A stretch of 64,000 nt of DNA from Pelagicoccus sp. SDUM812003 (GTDB taxonomy: Bacteria; Verrucomicrobiota; Verrucomicrobiia; Opitutales; Opitutaceae), in the NCBI RefSeq assembly GCF_031127815.1, contig NZ_JARXHY010000015.1, positions 1 to 64,000 of the forward strand, written 5' to 3'. Under the pieces are notes generated by a model. That model was not told the origin of the DNA. It searched no databases and worked only from the letters and a program-made list of their open reading frames with translations. Position numbers and translations under genes: made by a program. Positions 27,486-35,966 of the stretch are shown here, one piece after another (the first letter of the stretch is position 1; each line of letters starts with the position of its first letter).

Positions 27486-28325
27486 TTAGCGGACGCGAGC
27501 CCGAGATCGCATTTCCCGATACCTCCGCTCCAGCAGGTCGATCAAGTCCGGCAACTGGCCGACCAGTTCCGTGAAACGGACCTGGCCGCCGCGGCGACCC
27601 CACTCCGACTCGGACACGATCTGAGCGATGTCTCCCCCAGGCCCAGCATGTCGTCCGGGCGAGAAAAACATCAGAGCGATGACGAGTTCGGTCTCGCCGG
27701 GACGCAGTCCTTGCAGCGCTCCTTCCAACAGCGGCTCGTTAAAAGCGTACTGCTCCCCCTCCCGACGCTCCATCGAGGCGGCCACCACTCTGCTGACACT
27801 GTCTCCCAAACGCGCCCCGAGTTGCTTCGCCACCATGTTTCGACACTCCGCCACCTGCGGTATCGGGCTACCATGGTCGACCACGATCACGGTCGGCGAC
27901 GCCTCCATATCCGCCAACCGCGCCCGCGTCGCCCTCTCCAATATCCGAGCCACCTCATCGTCGCTCGGATCGTCGCGGTTCACCAACGGCCTGCCCACGA
28001 TCAGCCTGCAACGCTGCTCGGCGCTCATCGTTTCCCTCCAGACCTTGGGCAAGTAGTCGACGATCGCCGAGCTCGGCCCGAAAAACAGCGGCAGCACGAA
28101 CACCCTCTCCACGGACTGATCTTGGATGGATTTGAGAAACCGTTTCCAGGTCCACGCTCGTTCGCCGTCAAGTTCCACCGGATCTATCTTGCCAGAATGA
28201 AGCAAGGACACTGGAGTAATCGATCGATCGAGACGCTTCGAGAGCTCCGCCGCAATGCGCCTCAGACTGAAAACCGCCTCGGGCTTCAACGAACCATTAT
28301 CCAATAAAACGACGCGCTCCTTCAT
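27486..28325 (-). CDS. CbiX-like sirohydrochlorin chelatase family protein
   Basis: This 279-residue protein begins at the ATG at 28325 (MKERVVLLDNGSLKPEAVFS). It is a duplicated CbiX-type fold. The C-terminal half carries the metal-ligand signatures: DHGSPIPQVAECR (like the HGS loop) and FFSPGRHAGPGGDIAQ, with a histidine followed by a GGDI. In the N-terminal half the equivalent positions are DNGS and FFGPSSAIVDYL, with neither histidine. The enzyme could insert a divalent metal into a tetrapyrrole, such as sirohydrochlorin; this is by family only. No cobalamin or siroheme gene is adjacent. Confidence 0.7.
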   Translation of the reverse strand: MKERVVLLDNGSLKPEAVFSLRRIAAELSKRLDRSITPVSLLHSGKIDPVELDGERAWTWKRFLKSIQDQSVERVFVLPLFFGPSSAIVDYLPKVWRETMSAEQRCRLIVGRPLVNRDDPSDDEVARILERATRARLADMEASPTVIVVDHGSPIPQVAECRNMVAKQLGARLGDSVSRVVAASMERREGEQYAFNEPLLEGALQGLRPGETELVIALMFFSPGRHAGPGGDIAQIVSESEWGRRGGQVRFTELVGQLPDLIDLLERRYREMRSRARVR

Positions 28326-28529
28326 AGTCGAAATCACAAACCTGTCCTCGAAGAGGGCTTTCAGCGAAACGGGCAAGGTTCGCCGCTGACTTCGTTCGAG
28401 GCAACAAAATCCCCGCTTGCGGTCGATTCGGCCCGAGAAGCCGCTCAAAGCGTATCAATCCTGAGTAAATTCTTGCCGAACTTTATCTTATGCCGATAGT
28501 CCATCACTAAGAAGACCACACGACCCATC

Positions 28530-29090
28530 ATGTTGAAGAAAACCATTCTTATCGCCTCCGCCCTCTTGATCGCCATCGCATTTTCCGGCTGCTCGAAAAA
28601 GCCCCGTCGACCTAACCCTCTCGACACCGTAATGGGCCAAGGCTACGACTCCAGCAGCAGAGACGAAGGCTTCAACCCCGTCGACCTTGGCAGCGATGCC
28701 GCCGCCGCAGGTCTGACCTCACGCGGCAACACCGACCAATGGATCGACCGAGCCCAACGCGGCGTGCTGCCTACCGTATACTTCAGCTTCGACTCCGCCA
28801 CCATCAGCCCGGATGAACGCGGCAAGGTCAATCAGGCCGCTGAATACCTTCGCAACAATCCCGGCTCCAACCTGGTGCTGGAAGGCCATTGCGACTGGCG
28901 CGGCACCACCGAGTACAACCTGGCCCTCGGAGATCGCAGAGCGAAAGCGGTGCAGAACTATCTGGCCACGCTCGGCATCTCCGAATCCCGCTTGCAAACC
29001 CTCTCCCAAGGCGACCTTCAAGCTACCGAAGGCGCCAGCTCCGCTCAGATGACACAGGAGCGAAAGGTGGAGTTGCTGGTGGTCGACTAG
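28530..29090 (+). CDS. pal: Peptidoglycan-associated OmpA-family lipoprotein
   Basis: This 186-residue outer-membrane lipoprotein has a signal with lipobox IAFSGC (C21) and a C-terminal OmpA-like domain (about 78-186), which binds peptidoglycan. Motifs include VYFSFDSATISPDERGKV, LEGHCDWRGTTEYNLALGDRRA and the final RKVELLVVD. It is the Pal member of the Tol-Pal envelope system; TolB is encoded 3.6 kb away on the other strand, so the system is split. The middle (about 22-75) is a proline/glycine/serine linker. A terminator follows. Confidence 0.9.
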   Translation: MLKKTILIASALLIAIAFSGCSKKPRRPNPLDTVMGQGYDSSSRDEGFNPVDLGSDAAAAGLTSRGNTDQWIDRAQRGVLPTVYFSFDSATISPDERGKVNQAAEYLRNNPGSNLVLEGHCDWRGTTEYNLALGDRRAKAVQNYLATLGISESRLQTLSQGDLQATEGASSAQMTQERKVELLVVD

Positions 29091-29404
29091 CCCCCCTCCA
29101 AAAGCTAACTTTCGAATCGAGCCTCGCCACTTCCATTGGCGAGGCTTCGTTGTTTTCGCCCCCTCCGTCCACCTGTCCTGACGCTGTGAATACCGATCAA
29201 AAAAACGCGGAGTAAACCGTTGGCATAAGCTGTGCTTTCGGCGCTCAAAAGAGAATTGAAGAGTTCTCTTTTCCGTAACCATCCAACTGCGCCTATTGTT
29301 TGCTATTCTGAAAGACACTCTATTACTTTCCCCACTTCGAGACCCTGATAGTGAATCAACTCTTGCTAGCAGCACAGTCTCCAACGGCATAACCAACTAG
29401 TCAC
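29091..29404. other. Intergenic with two hairpins
   Basis: This 314-base stretch contains the Pal terminator at 29120-29154 and a second perfect hairpin, AAAAGAGAA with TTCTCTTTT (29247-29255 with 29264-29272). The second ends in TTTT and could terminate a short RNA made in 29155-29272, but I see no promoter proof. The promoter of the downstream lysine-rich gene should be after 29272. Confidence 0.4.
29120..29154 (+). terminator. Rho-independent terminator of pal
   Basis: A perfect 9-bp stem, AGCCTCGCC with GGCGAGGCT (29120-29128 with 29138-29146), is followed by TCGTTGTTTT. Confidence 0.75.
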
Positions 29405-29872
29405 ATGAAAAAGAGATCGATCGCAGCTGCCAAAAAGGCGGCGAAGAAGGCTGTAAAGAAAGCTACTAAAACGACTGCAACGAAGGCAGTAGCCACCAAG
29501 GCGACCGCCAAGAAAGCGACCACGAAAGTCGCAGCCAAGAAGGTCGCAGCCAAGAAGGCTGTCAAAAAGACCGCGGCGAAGAAAGCGGCTCCCAAGAAGA
29601 CGACCGCAAGCCCGGCCGCGAGCAAAACCGCCATCGTGGCCAAAATCGATATCGGCTTCGGCAATACTCTTTTCCTGCGAGGCGACGCCCCTGGCCTATC
29701 CTGGTCGCAAGGCGTGCCAATGGACTGCAGCGGCGACAGCTGGACCATCTCCATGGCAGGCGTGACCGAGCCCTTCGAGTTCAAGGTGCTGATCAACGAC
29801 AGCTTCTGGAGCGCTGGATACAACCACAGCGCGGAGCCGGGAGGCACCACCACCGTCTTCCCCCAGTTCTAA
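29405..29872 (+). CDS. Histone-H1-like lysine/alanine tail fused to a glycogen-binding-like domain
   Basis: The protein is 155 residues. Residues 1 to about 76 are almost purely lysine, alanine and threonine (KKAAKKAVKKATKTTATKA...) with KAAAKK/KKVAAKK repeats, resembling the tails of bacterial histone H1-like and HU-tail proteins. Residues about 77-155 form a small beta domain beginning IVAKIDIGFGNTLFLRGDAP, with GLSWSQGVPMDC, FEFKVLINDSFWSAGYNH and a final TTTVFPQF. This resembles a carbohydrate-binding module of the CBM20/48 (glycogen-binding) type. No signal peptide is seen, so it should be cytoplasmic, and nucleoid binding by the tail is an inference. Confidence 0.65.
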   Translation: MKKRSIAAAKKAAKKAVKKATKTTATKAVATKATAKKATTKVAAKKVAAKKAVKKTAAKKAAPKKTTASPAASKTAIVAKIDIGFGNTLFLRGDAPGLSWSQGVPMDCSGDSWTISMAGVTEPFEFKVLINDSFWSAGYNHSAEPGGTTTVFPQF

Positions 29873-29961
29873 GTCCATTTTTTGGATACGGCGGATAGAA
29901 GCTCCTCTTCCATCCGCAAACCATCCTCAAAGGGCGTCCCTCCATACAGGAACGCCAGCAC

Positions 29962-30885
29962 CTACACAGTATCCATATTCCCCCTACTACGAGGGTGAAA
30001 CTCGTCGTGGGCGCTCCTCACACGCTCCGATTCGACGCTGGTGTAGATCTGCGTCGTCGATATGTCCGCGTGTCCCAGCAATTCCTGGATCACGCGCAGG
30101 TCAGCCCCGCCGGACAGGAGGTGCGTGGCGAAGGAATGCCGCAGCATGTGCGGTTTGACGGGCTTGTCGATCCCGGCCAGCGATGCGTATTTCCTGATCA
30201 AGACCCAGATCGTCTTGCGAGATATCGCCGACCCGCGAGAGCTGATAAAGACCGAGCTCCCGGTCTTGGCGCGAACCAATTGCGGGCGCCCCACTTCCAA
30301 GTAGCGCTCGAGCGCGGCAATCGCCTTTCGTCCGATCGGACACACTCGCTCCTTCGATCCTTTTCCAAACACCTTCAAGGCCCCGATCTCCAAATCCATC
30401 TGCTGCAGCTGCAAGCCCGTCAGCTCGGATACTCGCAATCCCGAGGAGTAAAACAGCTCGAGAATGGCCACGTCCCTCAGCCCTTGAGGCGTTGTCTCAT
30501 CAGGAGCCGAAATAAGCCGCTCCACTTCCTGGATACTCAGCGTGTACGGAGCCTTCCTTCTCAGAGAAGGACCGCTCACGATTTCCGTAAACGATTTTCG
30601 GATACATCCATCCCGCAGCAGAAACGCGTCCAGAGAGCGGAGCGAGCTCAGCTTGCGACAGAGGCTAGCGTTTGAGTAGTCCGCTTCGCTTAGCGAGTAG
30701 ATCCAATCGGAAACGTGACCTGCCGAGACCTCTTTCCAAGACCTCACCTTCCGAGCCTCCATCAGAAAGAGGCGAAACTGCTCGAGGTCGACCTGGTAGT
30801 TCGAAAGGGTGTTTTCGGAGAGCCCCTTCTCAAGGGTTAGAAAAGCGAGAAAGGCGTCGAGCTCGTCTTGCAGTTGAGAGGCCAT
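29962..30885 (-). CDS. xerD: Site-specific tyrosine recombinase XerD
   Basis: This 307-residue cytosolic recombinase resolves chromosome dimers at dif together with XerC, whose gene is not in this window. An N-terminal SAM-like core-binding domain (about 1-95) is followed by the catalytic domain (about 115-295). The catalytic residues are visible: R151 in SSGLRVSEL, H246 and R249 in HMLRHSFATHLL, H272 in LGHADISTTQIY, and nucleophile Y281. Length matches the family (about 300). It lies 44 bases downstream of infA on the same strand, but IF-1 may be transcribed independently. Confidence 0.9.
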   Translation of the reverse strand: MASQLQDELDAFLAFLTLEKGLSENTLSNYQVDLEQFRLFLMEARKVRSWKEVSAGHVSDWIYSLSEADYSNASLCRKLSSLRSLDAFLLRDGCIRKSFTEIVSGPSLRRKAPYTLSIQEVERLISAPDETTPQGLRDVAILELFYSSGLRVSELTGLQLQQMDLEIGALKVFGKGSKERVCPIGRKAIAALERYLEVGRPQLVRAKTGSSVFISSRGSAISRKTIWVLIRKYASLAGIDKPVKPHMLRHSFATHLLSGGADLRVIQELLGHADISTTQIYTSVESERVRSAHDEFHPRSRGNMDTV

Positions 30886-30929
30886 GCGACAGTCACGCTA
30901 GCGGCCCTGCCAGCCCTTTGACGAGCTAA

Positions 30930-31202
30930 TTACTTGCGACGGCGCGGGCCGAAGGAGCGGATCGGCGCGTTGCGGTTCTGGGCCGCGTTGCGCAAGCGAT
31001 AGACGATGCGAGCCTTGTCCAAATCGTATGGGCTCATCTCCATCTTCACCAGATCACCCGCCGTAATCTTGATAAAATGCTTACGAAGCTTTCCAGAAAT
31101 GTGAGCAAGAACCTGATGCCCATTTTCCAGTTCAACACGGAACATGGTTCCGGGCAGCACTTGGACAATCTTGCCTTCTACTTGGATTACATCGTCAGCC
31201 AT
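30930..31202 (-). CDS. infA: Translation initiation factor IF-1
   Basis: This 90-residue S1/OB-fold protein binds the ribosomal A site during initiation. The core [20 protein letters not shown] and [20 protein letters not shown] matches IF-1. It is longer than the usual 71-73 residues because of a basic C-terminal extension ([20 protein letters not shown]), which is also seen in related phyla. It is a housekeeping gene next to xerD. Confidence 0.95.
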   Translation of the reverse strand: MADDVIQVEGKIVQVLPGTMFRVELENGHQVLAHISGKLRKHFIKITAGDLVKMEMSPYDLDKARIVYRLRNAAQNRNAPIRSFGPRRRK

Positions 31203-31321
31203 ATATAGTGGTAAAGGATCTAGCTACTCCGGCTAGGGCGGTGAACATGAAAGCGTCGTTCCTTTCATATCCTTGCTATTAGTCAAGAGTAAACATAGGC
31301 CTCCATAGTCAACGCGAACCG

Positions 31322-31855
31322 ATGAATAATCCCGTCAAAGCCGCACCGGAGTGCCCTTTTCAGAAACGCTTCCCCTCCCAGCTCCAGCGAGACGACCTCT
31401 ATTTCATGTCCCTGGCATACAATCAAGCCATCGACGCTTGGAAGGAAAACGAAGTCCCCATAGGAGCCGTGGTCGCCTACCAAGGTGAAGCCATCGCAGC
31501 CGCGCACAACCAGGTCGAATCGACGAAAGACCCCACCGCCCATGCCGAGATGCTCGCCATCACCCAAGCCGCCCGCCACCTCAAGGACTGGCGACTCAAC
31601 GAGACGACGCTCTACGTGACCAAGGAACCCTGCCCCATGTGCTCCGGCGCCAGCATGATGTCTCGACTCGGACGCGTGGTGTACGCCGTGCCAGACCCCA
31701 AAATGGGCGGGCTCGGCGGATTGTACGACGTCAATAGCTACCCTACCATCAACCATAGCCTGAGCGTTGAAATCGGCACCATGCGAGAGGAATGCCTCGA
31801 ACTGCTGCAGGCCTTCTTCCAGCTCAAGCGCGAGATGAGCAAAGGAACTATTTGA
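31322..31855 (+). CDS. tadA: tRNA-specific adenosine deaminase
   Basis: This 177-residue zinc enzyme converts A34 to inosine in tRNA-Arg(ACG). The zinc and proton-shuttle motif PTAHAEML and the PCPMCSG pair are both present, followed by [21 protein letters not shown], characteristic of TadA. The first about 25 residues are an N-terminal extension with its own positive charge and may not all be needed. A related guanine deaminase role is possible but less likely. The next gene is the superoxide dismutase, 65 bases away. Confidence 0.88.
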   Translation: MNNPVKAAPECPFQKRFPSQLQRDDLYFMSLAYNQAIDAWKENEVPIGAVVAYQGEAIAAAHNQVESTKDPTAHAEMLAITQAARHLKDWRLNETTLYVTKEPCPMCSGASMMSRLGRVVYAVPDPKMGGLGGLYDVNSYPTINHSLSVEIGTMREECLELLQAFFQLKREMSKGTI

Positions 31856-31920
31856 CAAAGATTATTCTTTATTTACAAACAAGGGACATTTCCAACACCA
31901 ACATCAACCAAGATAAGACA

Positions 31921-32526
31921 ATGGCATACCAACTACCAGCACTCGACTACGCTTACGACGCGCTCGAACCCCACTTCGACGCTAAGACGATGGAGATCCA
32001 CCACTCCAAGCACCACCAAACCTACATCACCAAGGTGAATGCGGCCATTGAAGGCACGAATCTGGAATCCAAGAGCGTCGAAGACCTGATTTCGGATCTG
32101 GACGCGGTTCCGGAAAAGATCCGTGGCGCCGTGCGCAACAATGGCGGCGGCCACGCCAACCACAGCTTCTTCTGGAAAATCCTCAGCCCGAGCGGCGGCG
32201 GAGCTCCGACCGGCAAGTTGGCTGAAGCCATCAAGTCGGAACTGGGAGGCTTCGACAAGTTCAAGGAAGACTTCGCCGCCGCGGGAGCGAACCGCTTCGG
32301 CAGCGGTTGGGCTTGGCTGTGCGTGCGCGACGGAAAGCTTTGCGTCTGCTCGACTCCCAACCAGGACTCTCCGCTCATGGACGGCGGCACGCCCGTGATC
32401 GGTCTCGACGTTTGGGAGCATGCCTACTACCTGAAGTACCAGAACAAGCGTCCGGACTACATCTCCGCCTTCTGGAACGTGGTGAACTGGGACGCTGCCA
32501 ACAAGAACTACGCAGCGGCCCTCTAG
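31921..32526 (+). CDS. sod: Superoxide dismutase, Fe/Mn type
   Basis: This 201-residue cytosolic enzyme dismutes superoxide to oxygen and peroxide. It starts at the ATG at 31921 ([18 protein letters not shown]). Metal ligands are seen: H27 in the [10 protein letters not shown] helix, the histidine in [12 protein letters not shown], and D and H in [11 protein letters not shown]. The NNGGGHANH context with glycine is more like manganese enzymes, but Fe/Mn selectivity cannot be read reliably. A terminator follows immediately. Confidence 0.95.
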   Translation: MAYQLPALDYAYDALEPHFDAKTMEIHHSKHHQTYITKVNAAIEGTNLESKSVEDLISDLDAVPEKIRGAVRNNGGGHANHSFFWKILSPSGGGAPTGKLAEAIKSELGGFDKFKEDFAAAGANRFGSGWAWLCVRDGKLCVCSTPNQDSPLMDGGTPVIGLDVWEHAYYLKYQNKRPDYISAFWNVVNWDAANKNYAAAL

Positions 32527-32559
32527 AACGACTTTTTCGACGTCTTAAGTTTAATCCGA

Positions 32560-32588
32560 AAGCCGAGGCGGTCCGCCTCGGCTTTTCG
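32560..32588 (+). terminator. Rho-independent terminator of the SOD gene
   Basis: A perfect 11-bp stem, AAGCCGAGGCG with CGCCTCGGCTT (32560-32570 with 32574-32584), is followed by a T run. The loop is short (GTC). Confidence 0.85.
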
Positions 32589-32613
32589 TTTGGGAGAATC
32601 GCTAAAAGCGCGA

Positions 32614-32669
32614 TGCGGGTCGGCGACCCGCCCTCGGGCAATGGAGTCGCCTCAACGCGGCGACCCGCC
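32614..32669. repeat. GC-rich palindromic repeat element
   Basis: This stretch contains a palindrome GCGGGT-CGGCG-ACCCGC (32615-32631) and an exact 11-bp direct repeat GGCGACCCGCC at 32622-32632 and 32659-32669. It sits just past the end of tolB and the SOD terminator. See the REP-like finding for similar sites near 37872 and 57073. Confidence 0.5.
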
Positions 32670-32695
32670 GTACCAGCGCCACCTACGCCTTCGCC

Positions 32696-33913
32696 CTATT
32701 CAGCGATAAAGCTAGGCTGGGAAATCTTGGAGCGTCCGCCGGAAAGATTCGCGCTCTTCAAGCTGAGCGTATCCACAATCTTGATCTGGCTGCTGTTGGC
32801 CCGGCGATGGGTGTAGACGATGTGACGTCCATCGCTCAGCCACTGCGGCTCGATAGCATCTCCCCGCTCGGAGGTGATGAAGCGGCTCTTGCCCTCGTTC
32901 ATGTCGTAGACCGCCAACTGGTAGCCAGATCCCATTGCGGCGGTGAAGGCGATTTTGTTCGGATCCACCGGATTCCAATCCGGTTCCGCGCAATAGCCGC
33001 TGATGTCGGTGCGCAAGCGGCGCATCTGACCACCAAACGAAGGCACTACGAACAGCTGAACGCCTCCGTTCTGGTCGGAGGAAAAGACGATGCGCGAGCC
33101 GTCGGGAGACCAACAGGGAGCCGCCTCCAGTCCACTGGACTTGGTCAGGTTACGAAACTGCCCATTGGCTTCCCGCACCCAAACGTCCGCGTTGCGACCG
33201 CCGGAAATGATCAACGCGATGCGCGAACCGTCGGGGCTGTAGCGGGCCCCCATGTTGGTGCCTTTGAAATCGACGACCACCTCTCGCCGACGGTTTCGCA
33301 GGTCGAGGCGGTGAATGTCTGGAAAACCGTTTTTGTAGCTCGTGTAGAGGATGCTGTCGCCGTCGGGCGACCAATGCGGCCGCACCGCGTTCACTCCGTC
33401 CGAAGTCAGCCGGGTCATGTTGCGAAAGAGAAAGTCGCTAGTGTAGATTTCGCTGGTGCCTGTGTCTTCGCTCACGAAAACGAGCTTTCCGGAGAAGAAG
33501 CCCGGCTTGCCGCTGGTCTTAAAGATCGCGCGATCGACGGCCCGCAGAATCGCGCTGTATCCGTCTTCCCCGGTCAGCGTTTCAGCGAATTGCTGGCGCT
33601 CCGGAACGCCTGAGCTGATCACCAGACGCGCCCCCGTCGGGCCCGATGGTTCGATGGCGATGGCAAACGAAGCGTCCTGCATCGATTCGACGACCTGATA
33701 GCCGCCATGCACGGTGAAAGCGGACTGGAGAATCTCCAGGGTCGCCGGGTTGGAGGAGCGAGCGACCACTGGCACCAGGTCGCGGCTGCCGGTCACGGTG
33801 ACGGTGCCACCGGAAACGCCCTCGCGGCTTTGCGCGAAAGCGGAGCAAGAGAAGGCAACGGCAAGAAGCGTTAGAAAAAGAAGGCGAAATCGGGAAAACG
33901 GATTTTGGTTCAT
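32696..33913 (-). CDS. tolB: Tol-Pal system beta-propeller protein TolB
   Basis: This 405-residue periplasmic protein has a signal peptide (about 1-27, LAVAFSCSAFAQ). A short N-terminal alpha/beta domain (about 35-150) is followed by a WD40-like six-bladed propeller (about 155-405), with blades such as RPHWSPDGDSILYTS, ARYSPDGSRIALI, PCWSPDGSRIVFSS and PQWLSDGRHIVYT. TolB links Tol-Pal to outer-membrane constriction and binds Pal; pal is encoded at 28530-29090 rather than alongside. It is divergent from the Mrp gene. Confidence 0.85.
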   Translation of the reverse strand: MNQNPFSRFRLLFLTLLAVAFSCSAFAQSREGVSGGTVTVTGSRDLVPVVARSSNPATLEILQSAFTVHGGYQVVESMQDASFAIAIEPSGPTGARLVISSGVPERQQFAETLTGEDGYSAILRAVDRAIFKTSGKPGFFSGKLVFVSEDTGTSEIYTSDFLFRNMTRLTSDGVNAVRPHWSPDGDSILYTSYKNGFPDIHRLDLRNRRREVVVDFKGTNMGARYSPDGSRIALIISGGRNADVWVREANGQFRNLTKSSGLEAAPCWSPDGSRIVFSSDQNGGVQLFVVPSFGGQMRRLRTDISGYCAEPDWNPVDPNKIAFTAAMGSGYQLAVYDMNEGKSRFITSERGDAIEPQWLSDGRHIVYTHRRANSSQIKIVDTLSLKSANLSGGRSKISQPSFIAE

Positions 33914-34047
33914 GCGGCTTAAGCCCAGACTTGACAGAGGTGCGATTGTTTCAGGTTTCTACAAAAACAGTTTTTACAGAGCCAGCTATTGCAAGAGCAA
34001 GCGTGGGCGTCGATGGTCGACAACAAATTAAGAAAAGCATCAGCCAA

Positions 34048-35097
34048 GTGAGCCTCGAAAAAGTTAAGCAAGCCCTCAGTACCGTAAAGTATCCCGGATT
34101 CAGTAGAGATATCGTATCCTTCGGACTCGTGCGTTCGGTGGAGTTCGAAGATGGCAAGGCCAAGGTCTCCATCGCCGTGTCCACTTCCGATTCGTCCATC
34201 CCACCAGCGATCCGGGACGGCGTCGAAACCGCCCTCAAAGCAGTGCCGGAAGTCACCGACGCGGAGGTTTCGGTAGTCATGAGCGGCAAGAAGCCCGCGG
34301 GACCGAGCGCGCCCCAAGGGGCGTCTCCCGAAGGCGGCATTCCCGGCGTGAAGCACGTCATCGCAGTCGCTAGCGGCAAAGGTGGCGTGGGCAAGTCCAC
34401 CTTCGCGGTCAATCTGGCCTGCGCCTTCGCCGAAATCCTCAAAGCGGACGGAAAGACGGCTGGCATCATGGACTGCGACATCTACGGCCCTTCCGTGCCC
34501 CTCATGATGGGGCTTTCCGGGCGTCCCTACGTGGAGGGCGAATCGCTGATCCCGATGGAGGGAAACGGCCTGAAGGTCATGTCGATGGGCTTTCTGGTGG
34601 ACGAGGACACTCCGGTGGTTTGGCGGGGACCGATGGTGATGAAGACCATCCAGCAGTTTTCTCAGAACGTGAAGTGGGGCGAAATCGAAATCCTGGTAGT
34701 GGATCTCCCGCCCGGCACCGGCGATGCCCAGCTCTCCCTCGTGCAGACCATTCCTCTCAGCGGAGCGGTGCTCGTCACCACTCCTCAGCCAGCCGCCACC
34801 CAAGTCGCCAAGCGCGGCGCCCGCATGCTGGAAAAGACCAACGTCAAGATCCTTGGGGTCGCTGAAAACATGAGCTATCTGGAACAGCCCGATGGGACGC
34901 GGGTCAACATCTTCGGTGAAGGCGGTGGCCAGCAAACGGCGAACGATCTGAAAACCGATTTTCTGGGTCAAATTCCACTCGATCAATCGATTCGCGAAGG
35001 CGGCGACGCCGGCAAGCCGATCGTGGTCGCGGAACCGGACTCGAAGATCGCCCAAAGCTTCAAAACGATAGCTCGCGACATTCTGTCTCGCATATAG
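34048..35097 (+). CDS. mrp: Mrp/ApbC family iron-sulfur cluster carrier ATPase
   Basis: This P-loop ATPase (349 aa from the GTG at 34048) carries and transfers iron-sulfur clusters. I chose this GTG because VSLEKVKQALSTVKYPGFSRD is the usual family start; frames extend upstream to a TTG at 33931 with a 39-residue, unconserved-looking leader. An N-terminal MIP18-like domain (about 1-85) precedes the deviant Walker A GKGGVGKST, the switch motifs (MDCDIYGPS, VDLPPGTGD) and the VAENMSYLE region. No C-x-x-C pair is visible in the C-terminal region, unlike many family members. Confidence 0.88.
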   Translation: MSLEKVKQALSTVKYPGFSRDIVSFGLVRSVEFEDGKAKVSIAVSTSDSSIPPAIRDGVETALKAVPEVTDAEVSVVMSGKKPAGPSAPQGASPEGGIPGVKHVIAVASGKGGVGKSTFAVNLACAFAEILKADGKTAGIMDCDIYGPSVPLMMGLSGRPYVEGESLIPMEGNGLKVMSMGFLVDEDTPVVWRGPMVMKTIQQFSQNVKWGEIEILVVDLPPGTGDAQLSLVQTIPLSGAVLVTTPQPAATQVAKRGARMLEKTNVKILGVAENMSYLEQPDGTRVNIFGEGGGQQTANDLKTDFLGQIPLDQSIREGGDAGKPIVVAEPDSKIAQSFKTIARDILSRI

Positions 35098-35257
35098 TCG
35101 GCCAGATTGCGAAGCGCACTGATCTTCGCCCTGATTGTAAATTAGGGACAATCCTAGAGGAAAAGGGTTGGCGTTGAACGAATTACCCTCAATGCTCCCG
35201 CGTATTATCCTCGCACCACTCCCACAACGAACGCCGGTTAGCAATCTGTCAAAAGCA

Positions 35258-35340
35258 GCAATGCGATTGCCAAGACCTTATGGAATAGCCATAAGTTCCG
35301 ATTGCTTACCTAGGACAAATTGTCCGTTCGCTGCGGAGCG
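35258..35340. repeat. Cluster of four short inverted repeats
   Basis: In 83 bases upstream of the 74-aa gene lie GCAAT-GCG-ATTGC (35258-35270), CTTATGG-AATAG-CCATAAG (35277-35295), GGACAA-A-TTGTCC (35313-35325) and CGCT-GCGG-AGCG (35329-35340). All arms match perfectly. The set may be a regulatory leader or operator array. Confidence 0.45.
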
Positions 35341-35352
35341 AAGTTAACCGTC

Positions 35353-35577
35353 ATGGCAGCAGAAGAACACAAGTCGAGCGACCAACACGAATTCGTGAAA
35401 CGTTCCAGCCTATACCAAGAGTTTTTAGCGGAACGCGAAGAGATCCTGCGGCACAAGTGGCTCGAGTCGGAGCGACTCGGGTACGACATTGGCTTCGAGC
35501 GCGCATTGCTGGACTGGATCCGCAAGCACCGAGACAGCTGGCGAGCCGCCCGCCGCCACCCTGAAAGCGGCGAATAG
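35353..35577 (+). CDS. Small DUF4032-C-like protein (74 aa)
   Basis: This 74-residue soluble protein starts at the ATG at 35353 (MAAEEHKSSDQHEFVKRSSL). Its core, EEILRHKWLESERLGYDIGF, resembles the C-terminal part of DUF4032-type proteins, followed by a tryptophan-rich helix (LLDWIRKHRDSWRAARRH). It has no signal or membrane segment. Function unknown; the helical, charged composition suggests a protein-binding role. Four perfect inverted repeats lie just upstream. Confidence 0.6.
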   Translation: MAAEEHKSSDQHEFVKRSSLYQEFLAEREEILRHKWLESERLGYDIGFERALLDWIRKHRDSWRAARRHPESGE

Positions 35578-35633
35578 CCGCACGTCCCGTTCCTCAGCTC
35601 GCGTCCAGACGCCCGACGGCCTTGGCGTAAACT

Positions 35634-35666
35634 AAAAAAGCGACCCTCGAACGAGAGTCGCTTTTG
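35634..35666 (-). terminator. Terminator of rpmG, probably bidirectional
   Basis: An imperfect hairpin, AAAGCGACCCTCG with CGAGAGTCGCTTT around 35637-35664, is flanked by A and T runs on both sides. It lies 26 bases past the rpmG stop. Confidence 0.7.
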
Positions 35667-35691
35667 TCGTAAAGCGCTGGGAGAAAACCAA

Positions 35692-35859
35692 CTACTTGAT
35701 TTCCTTGTGAACCGTGTGGCGCTTCAGATGAGGATTGTACTTCTTCTTCTCAACGCGCTCGGTGACGGTTTTCTTGTTGCGGGACGAGAGGTAGCGGGAA
35801 ACCGGCTTACCTTCGGCCTTTGCTTCGGTACATTCGAGAGTGATTACTTCGCGTGGCAT
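35692..35859 (-). CDS. rpmG: 50S ribosomal protein L33
   Basis: This 55-residue ribosomal protein is too short for many annotation cut-offs but reads clearly: it starts [20 protein letters not shown] and ends [14 protein letters not shown], with the middle [20 protein letters not shown]. Only one cysteine remains (residue 10), so it is the zinc-free (C-minus) type. It follows the cyclase fusion gene on the same strand after the 107-base gap (35860-35966), and a terminator follows. Confidence 0.95.
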   Translation of the reverse strand: MPREVITLECTEAKAEGKPVSRYLSSRNKKTVTERVEKKKYNPHLKRHTVHKEIK

Positions 35860-35966
35860 GGTTTTTTAGAAATTGAAGCCGCGAACTCTCGCATCTCGGG
35901 AATAGAATGCAAGGGGAAAATACAGGGGACTCGGACGGAGGCGAGCTCTCGATCGACCGGCTCCGT

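Noticed and set aside
29891-29917. Hairpin between the histone-like gene and xerD as a terminator
   Set aside because: The stem (GCGGAT with ATCCGC plus an inner GAAG/CTTC) is good, but neither strand has a following T run, so I do not call it a terminator.
33919-35244. A 441-codon minus-strand frame antisense to the Mrp gene
   Set aside because: It lies over a clear P-loop ATPase with all motifs intact and shows histidine/arginine-rich shadow composition.
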